A DNA stretch of 44,498 nucleotides, from NCBI GenBank assembly GCA_030431435.1, contig JAUIJI010000009.1, positions 1-44,498 of the forward strand, read 5' to 3'. The notes below the pieces were generated by a model that made no database searches, was not told the DNA's origin, and saw only the letters and a program-made list of their open reading frames with translations. This document shows, piece after piece, positions 41,933-44,498 of the stretch. Position 1 is the stretch's first letter; the number at the start of each line of letters is the position of its first letter. A program made the position numbers and the translations under genes. The DNA comes from Alphaproteobacteria bacterium (GTDB lineage: Bacteria > Pseudomonadota > Alphaproteobacteria > Sphingomonadales > Sphingomonadaceae).

Positions 41933-43578
41933 GCTGCCTTCTCCGCAGGCAATTCTGCAGGTTCCAGCTTGCGGCCGCGCATCATGTCCGCCGCCTTTTC
42001 CGCCACCATGGTGGTGGGAAGCGCCGTGTTGCCGCCGGGCACGGTGGGCATCACGCTGGCATCAACCACCCGCAGGCCTTCCACGCCGATCACGCGGCAT
42101 TCCTCGTCCACCACGCTGCGCGCGCCCATGCCCATGGCGCAGGTGCTGGTGGGATGCATGCCGACATAGCAGGTGCTGCGGATCAGATCATTAAGCTCGT
42201 CATCGCTTTCGGCCCCGGCGCTGGGCGCACGTTCGGCGCCGACAAGCTGGCCCATCGGATCGGTGCGATAGATCTTGCGGGTGGTGCGAATCGCCCGGCG
42301 CATCTGCGCCAGGTCAGCCTCTTCCGTCATGATGTTGAGCGTGACCGAGGCGATGTCCTTGGGATCATTGCTCTTCAGTTCCACCCAGCCGCGGCTTTCG
42401 GGATGCAGCTGGACCACACCCGCCCAGAAAACGTGTTCCTGTTCCGGCTTGATGAGGGGAAACCAGGTCTGCGCATCGAAGCGGATCGGGTTGACCATGA
42501 TCTGCATGTCGGGCCGTTCGAGATGGTCGGCCGTTCGCACCACCACGTTGCAGCTGTTGAGCTGGCCCGCCAGCGTGCCAGTGCCGGTCAGCGCCCAGCG
42601 CACGGCGTTGAAAGCCAGGCGGTCCCAACGCAGCTGGCGCAGGAAGGTGATCTTCTTCTTCGCTTCGAACTCAAGGCTGGTGGTGGGATGTTCCTGCAGA
42701 TTGCGGCCAACGCCGGGGCTGTCATGCAGCACGGTAATGCCGTGTTCCTTCAGATGCTCCGCCGGGCCGATGCCCGACAGCATCAGCAGGTGCGGCGAAT
42801 TGTAGGCACCGCCCGACAGCACGACTTCACGGCGGGCGCGGACAATGCTGGTGGTGCCGTCCTTGCCTTCCACTTCCACGCCCACGGCGCGCTTTCCTTC
42901 AAAAACCACGCGGCGGACCAGGACACCGGTGCGCACGTCAAGATTGCGGCGGCCCAGCGCGGGCTTGATATAGGCACTGGCCGAACTGGCGCGGCGGCCG
43001 CGATCATCAACGGTCTGCTCGCCTCGCGCAAAGCCTTCGGGCTGGGCACCATTGAGATCATCGGTGGTGGCAAAGCCGGCGTTTTCCGCCGTTGCCATCA
43101 TCTCTTCATGGACAAGGTGCGGGCTGTCGATCGGGCGCACCCGCAGCGGGCCGTCACCGCCGTGATATTCGTTTTCGCCGCGCCAGCTGTTTTCCATCTT
43201 GCGGAAGTAGGGCAGGCAATCGGCATAGGACCAGCCGCGCGCGCCCATCTGCGCCCACTGGTCGTAATCCGCGGGGTGGCCGCGCATGGCGAACATGCCG
43301 TTGATCGAGCCCGAACCGCCCATCACCTTGCCGCGCGGCAAGGGCATGCGGCGCGAGTTGAGGCCGGGCTCCTCCTCGGTCCAGTAGGGCCAGTTGAATT
43401 CGGGCCGGATCATCGCGCGCAGGAAACCCAGCGGCATGCGGATAAGCGGGTGATCGTCCTGCCCGCCGGCTTCCAGCAGCAGGACATTGTCCTTGCCGTC
43501 CTCGCTCAGCCGCGCGGCCATCACGCAACCCGCGCTGCCGCCGCCGACCACGATATAATCGAATGCTGAATCGCTCAT
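41929..43578 (-). CDS. GMC-family FAD-dependent alcohol oxidoreductase
   Basis: 549 aa. FAD loop YIVVGGGSAGCVMAARL; GMC signature 1 KVMGGSGSINGMFAMRG; signature 2 VVLSGGAYNSPHLLMLSGIGP; catalytic His in YVGMHPTSTCAMG and the closing GNTALPTTMVAEKAADMM. Closest in style to choline/alcohol dehydrogenases such as BetA, and to PhcC/PhcD of Sphingobium SYK-6, which oxidise the side-chain alcohol of the lignin dimer dehydrodiconiferyl alcohol. No signal peptide. It is the first gene of the minus operon GMC, SnoaL-like, SDR, DUF3237. Substrate assignment is from context. Confidence 0.93.
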   Translation of the reverse strand: MSDSAFDYIVVGGGSAGCVMAARLSEDGKDNVLLLEAGGQDDHPLIRMPLGFLRAMIRPEFNWPYWTEEEPGLNSRRMPLPRGKVMGGSGSINGMFAMRGHPADYDQWAQMGARGWSYADCLPYFRKMENSWRGENEYHGGDGPLRVRPIDSPHLVHEEMMATAENAGFATTDDLNGAQPEGFARGEQTVDDRGRRASSASAYIKPALGRRNLDVRTGVLVRRVVFEGKRAVGVEVEGKDGTTSIVRARREVVLSGGAYNSPHLLMLSGIGPAEHLKEHGITVLHDSPGVGRNLQEHPTTSLEFEAKKKITFLRQLRWDRLAFNAVRWALTGTGTLAGQLNSCNVVVRTADHLERPDMQIMVNPIRFDAQTWFPLIKPEQEHVFWAGVVQLHPESRGWVELKSNDPKDIASVTLNIMTEEADLAQMRRAIRTTRKIYRTDPMGQLVGAERAPSAGAESDDELNDLIRSTCYVGMHPTSTCAMGMGARSVVDEECRVIGVEGLRVVDASVMPTVPGGNTALPTTMVAEKAADMMRGRKLEPAELPAEKAA

Positions 43579-43608
43579 CGCAAGAACCTCTCCCTCTTGC
43601 TGCCTTGC

Positions 43609-43620
43609 TAACGATCGTTA
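43609..43620. promoter_or_regulatory. Putative operator, TAACGATCGTTA
   Basis: A perfect 12-bp palindrome in the 71 bases between the divergent GMC operon (minus) and the NTF2-like gene at 43650 (plus). It is followed by CGAT as at 25040. It is the clearest of the four TAAC-N4-GTTA sites. Confidence 0.7.
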
Positions 43621-43649
43621 CGATAGCGCGCAAGGAGAGGGATCACCCG

Positions 43650-44045
43650 ATGACACGCGAAGATTACGAACGTTACGCCGCAGCCTTCAATGCCCGCGAC
43701 TATGACGCGGTGTTCGATTTCTACACCGACACCCCGCGCATGGCCTTTTTCGGCATCGAGATCGGCACCCGCCAGCAGCTGAAGGACTTCTACAGCTTCC
43801 TCCATTCCTATGTGACCGAAACGATCACCGTGGAGAAATTCGCAGGGTCCGACGAGCTCGCCGCAGTCGAGGGAGTTATCCGCATCGAGGCTTTCAGGGA
43901 TCTCACCCGCGAGGTGCTGGATGCCAACGGGATGGAGCAGTTCTTCCCTATCGCCAGGGGCGACGTGCAGGAAATGCGGCAGTATATCCACTACCATCTC
44001 GAAGACGGGAAGATCGCCAGCGTGGGCTGCGCCCTCGTGCCCTGA
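43650..44045 (+). CDS. SnoaL-like protein divergent from the GMC operon
   Basis: 131 aa from ATG 43650 (GAGAGGGA upstream; the track start at 43563 reads through the operator). Cytoplasmic. YERYAAAFNARDYDAVFDFYTDTPRMAFFGIEIGTRQQLKDFYSFLH is a SnoaL-like start; MRQYIHYHLEDGKIASVGCALV is the closing strand pair. It is short and differs from the 41543 copy, so it is not a recent duplicate. Shared operator with the GMC operon implies joint expression. Reaction unknown. Confidence 0.84.
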   Translation: MTREDYERYAAAFNARDYDAVFDFYTDTPRMAFFGIEIGTRQQLKDFYSFLHSYVTETITVEKFAGSDELAAVEGVIRIEAFRDLTREVLDANGMEQFFPIARGDVQEMRQYIHYHLEDGKIASVGCALVP

Positions 44046-44099
44046 CACGCCCGCCCTTGCCCTACAGGTGCAGCTTTCGGCTTTTCGGGGCGCCTTGCG

Positions 44100-44158
44100 C
44101 TTTCATACTTGCGTTTATTTCGCATATATGAAAGAAAAATGCTCTACAAAGGAGCATT
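44100..44158 (+). promoter_or_regulatory. Leader of the MetE-like gene: inverted repeat and RBS hairpin
   Basis: CTTTCATA (44100-44107) and TATGAAAG (44127-44134) form an inverted repeat 19 bases apart in an AT-rich stretch, a possible operator. Directly after, AATGCTC (44138-44144) pairs with GAGCATT (44152-44158) so that most of the ribosome binding site GGAG sits in the stem. This could hide the site and control translation. Position is seen; function is inferred. Confidence 0.45.
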
Positions 44159-44165
44159 CTTCAAA

Positions 44166-44498
44166 GTGATTGAAACGACCCACGTCGGCAGCCTTCCGCG
44201 CGGCGAGCAACTTGTGCCGCTGCTACTCGCCCGTGACAAGGGCGAGGATTACGATGCCGAGGAATTCGACCGTGTCGTCCAGGCGGCGGTGGACGAAGCC
44301 GTGCAGCAGCAGGTGGCCGCAGGTGTCTCTATCGTCAGCGATGGCGAACTGGGCAAGGTCGGCTATTCGACCTACATCATCGAGCGGCTTTCCGGATTTG
44401 GCGGGCATACGCCGCGCAAGCCCGCGCTGGACCTTGCCGCCGTGCCGGGCCTTGCCAAGAAGCTGGCGGCCATCATGGGCAGCCAGGAATTCACCCGC
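44166..44498 (+). CDS. MetE-like (cobalamin-independent methionine synthase family) protein, N-terminal part
   Basis: Open to the window end, so only about 111 residues are seen. GTG 44166 is taken as start because AAAGGAG lies upstream; ATG 44139 is in frame but has no good site. The opening VIETTHVGSLPRGEQLVPLLLARDKGE and SIVSDGELGKVGYSTYIIERLSGFGG match the short, C-domain-only MetE family, in which the His of THVGSLPR is near the methyltetrahydrofolate/substrate site. Such stand-alone proteins transfer methyl groups or act on thiol compounds and are not always methionine synthases. Its link to the neighbouring catabolic genes is uncertain. Confidence 0.82.
   Translation, partial: MIETTHVGSLPRGEQLVPLLLARDKGEDYDAEEFDRVVQAAVDEAVQQQVAAGVSIVSDGELGKVGYSTYIIERLSGFGGHTPRKPALDLAAVPGLAKKLAAIMGSQEFTR

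Noticed and set aside
1-44498. tRNA, rRNA, CRISPR array, insertion sequence or prophage
   Set aside because: Looked for by eye on both strands; no cloverleaf, spaced repeat series, transposase or phage gene was seen.

Overview
The window looks like chromosomal DNA of a Sphingomonadales alphaproteobacterium (Erythrobacteraceae / Novosphingobium-like). This rests on the GC-rich, densely packed genes, purine-rich GGGAGAG-type ribosome binding sites, frequent ATGA/GTGA stop-start overlaps, a sphingomonad-style VirB9-10-11 set, many TonB/PQQ/SnoaL-type genes, and an inverted TTCGACAAGCTCAG repeat that is common in this order. The genus is inferred, not proven. No RNA gene, insertion sequence or CRISPR array was seen.

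Layout. (1) 1-2688: the 3' end of a type IV secretion operon (virB9 partial, virB10, virB11). (2) 2798-6819: polyphosphate kinase, an exopolyphosphatase and a small lysine-rich protein. (3) 6839-9794: an NTF2-like protein divergent from a stilbene/carotenoid dioxygenase, then a DksA/TraR-type zinc-finger protein and a small acidic lipoprotein around a strong bidirectional terminator. (4) 9897-15417 (minus): TonB-dependent receptor, aldehyde dehydrogenase, Zn alcohol dehydrogenase and esterase. (5) 15522-20275 (plus): NTF2-like lipoprotein, PQQ/heme alcohol dehydrogenase, GlxA-type regulator and an outer-membrane beta-barrel. (6) 20381-25009 (minus): a frameshifted NmrA/quinone-reductase gene, a second PQQ/heme dehydrogenase and an aldehyde dehydrogenase, divergent from an NTF2-like gene plus a tannase/feruloyl esterase. 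(7) 27232-30529 (minus): SDR, VAO/p-cresol-methylhydroxylase-type flavoprotein, cytochrome c and a Tat-signal protein, divergent from a long NTF2/DUF8021-like protein and an aromatic-acid MFS transporter. (8) 32774-37938: MarR regulator and NTF2-like gene, divergent from a second stilbene dioxygenase followed by a secreted protein, a small membrane protein and a second DUF8021-like protein. (9) 38017-44498: DUF1097 protein, NTF2-like lipoprotein, GyrI-like protein, a minus operon of GMC oxidoreductase, NTF2-like, SDR and DUF3237, a divergent NTF2-like gene, and the start of a MetE-like gene.

From about 6.8 kb onward the gene content reads as a catabolic island for plant-derived, probably lignin-type aromatics. 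Uptake would go through the TonB receptor and the MFS transporter. Side-chain alcohols and alkylphenols would be oxidised by PQQ, flavocytochrome, GMC and Zn dehydrogenases, and esters cleaved by the tannase and esterase. Cofactor-free NTF2-like enzymes could act as lyases or isomerases, stilbene dioxygenases would cleave C=C bonds, and aldehyde dehydrogenases would oxidise the aldehydes. The substrate is inferred.

The strongest unexplained signals are two. First, a 12-bp palindrome TAAC-N4-GTTA occurs exactly in four divergent intergenic regions (25040, 30563, 33808, 43609), which suggests one regulator for the scattered operons; the MarR gene at 33239-33766 sits beside one copy. Second, seven SnoaL/NTF2-like genes plus two larger apparent relatives lie within about 37 kb, several paired one-to-one with an oxidative enzyme.
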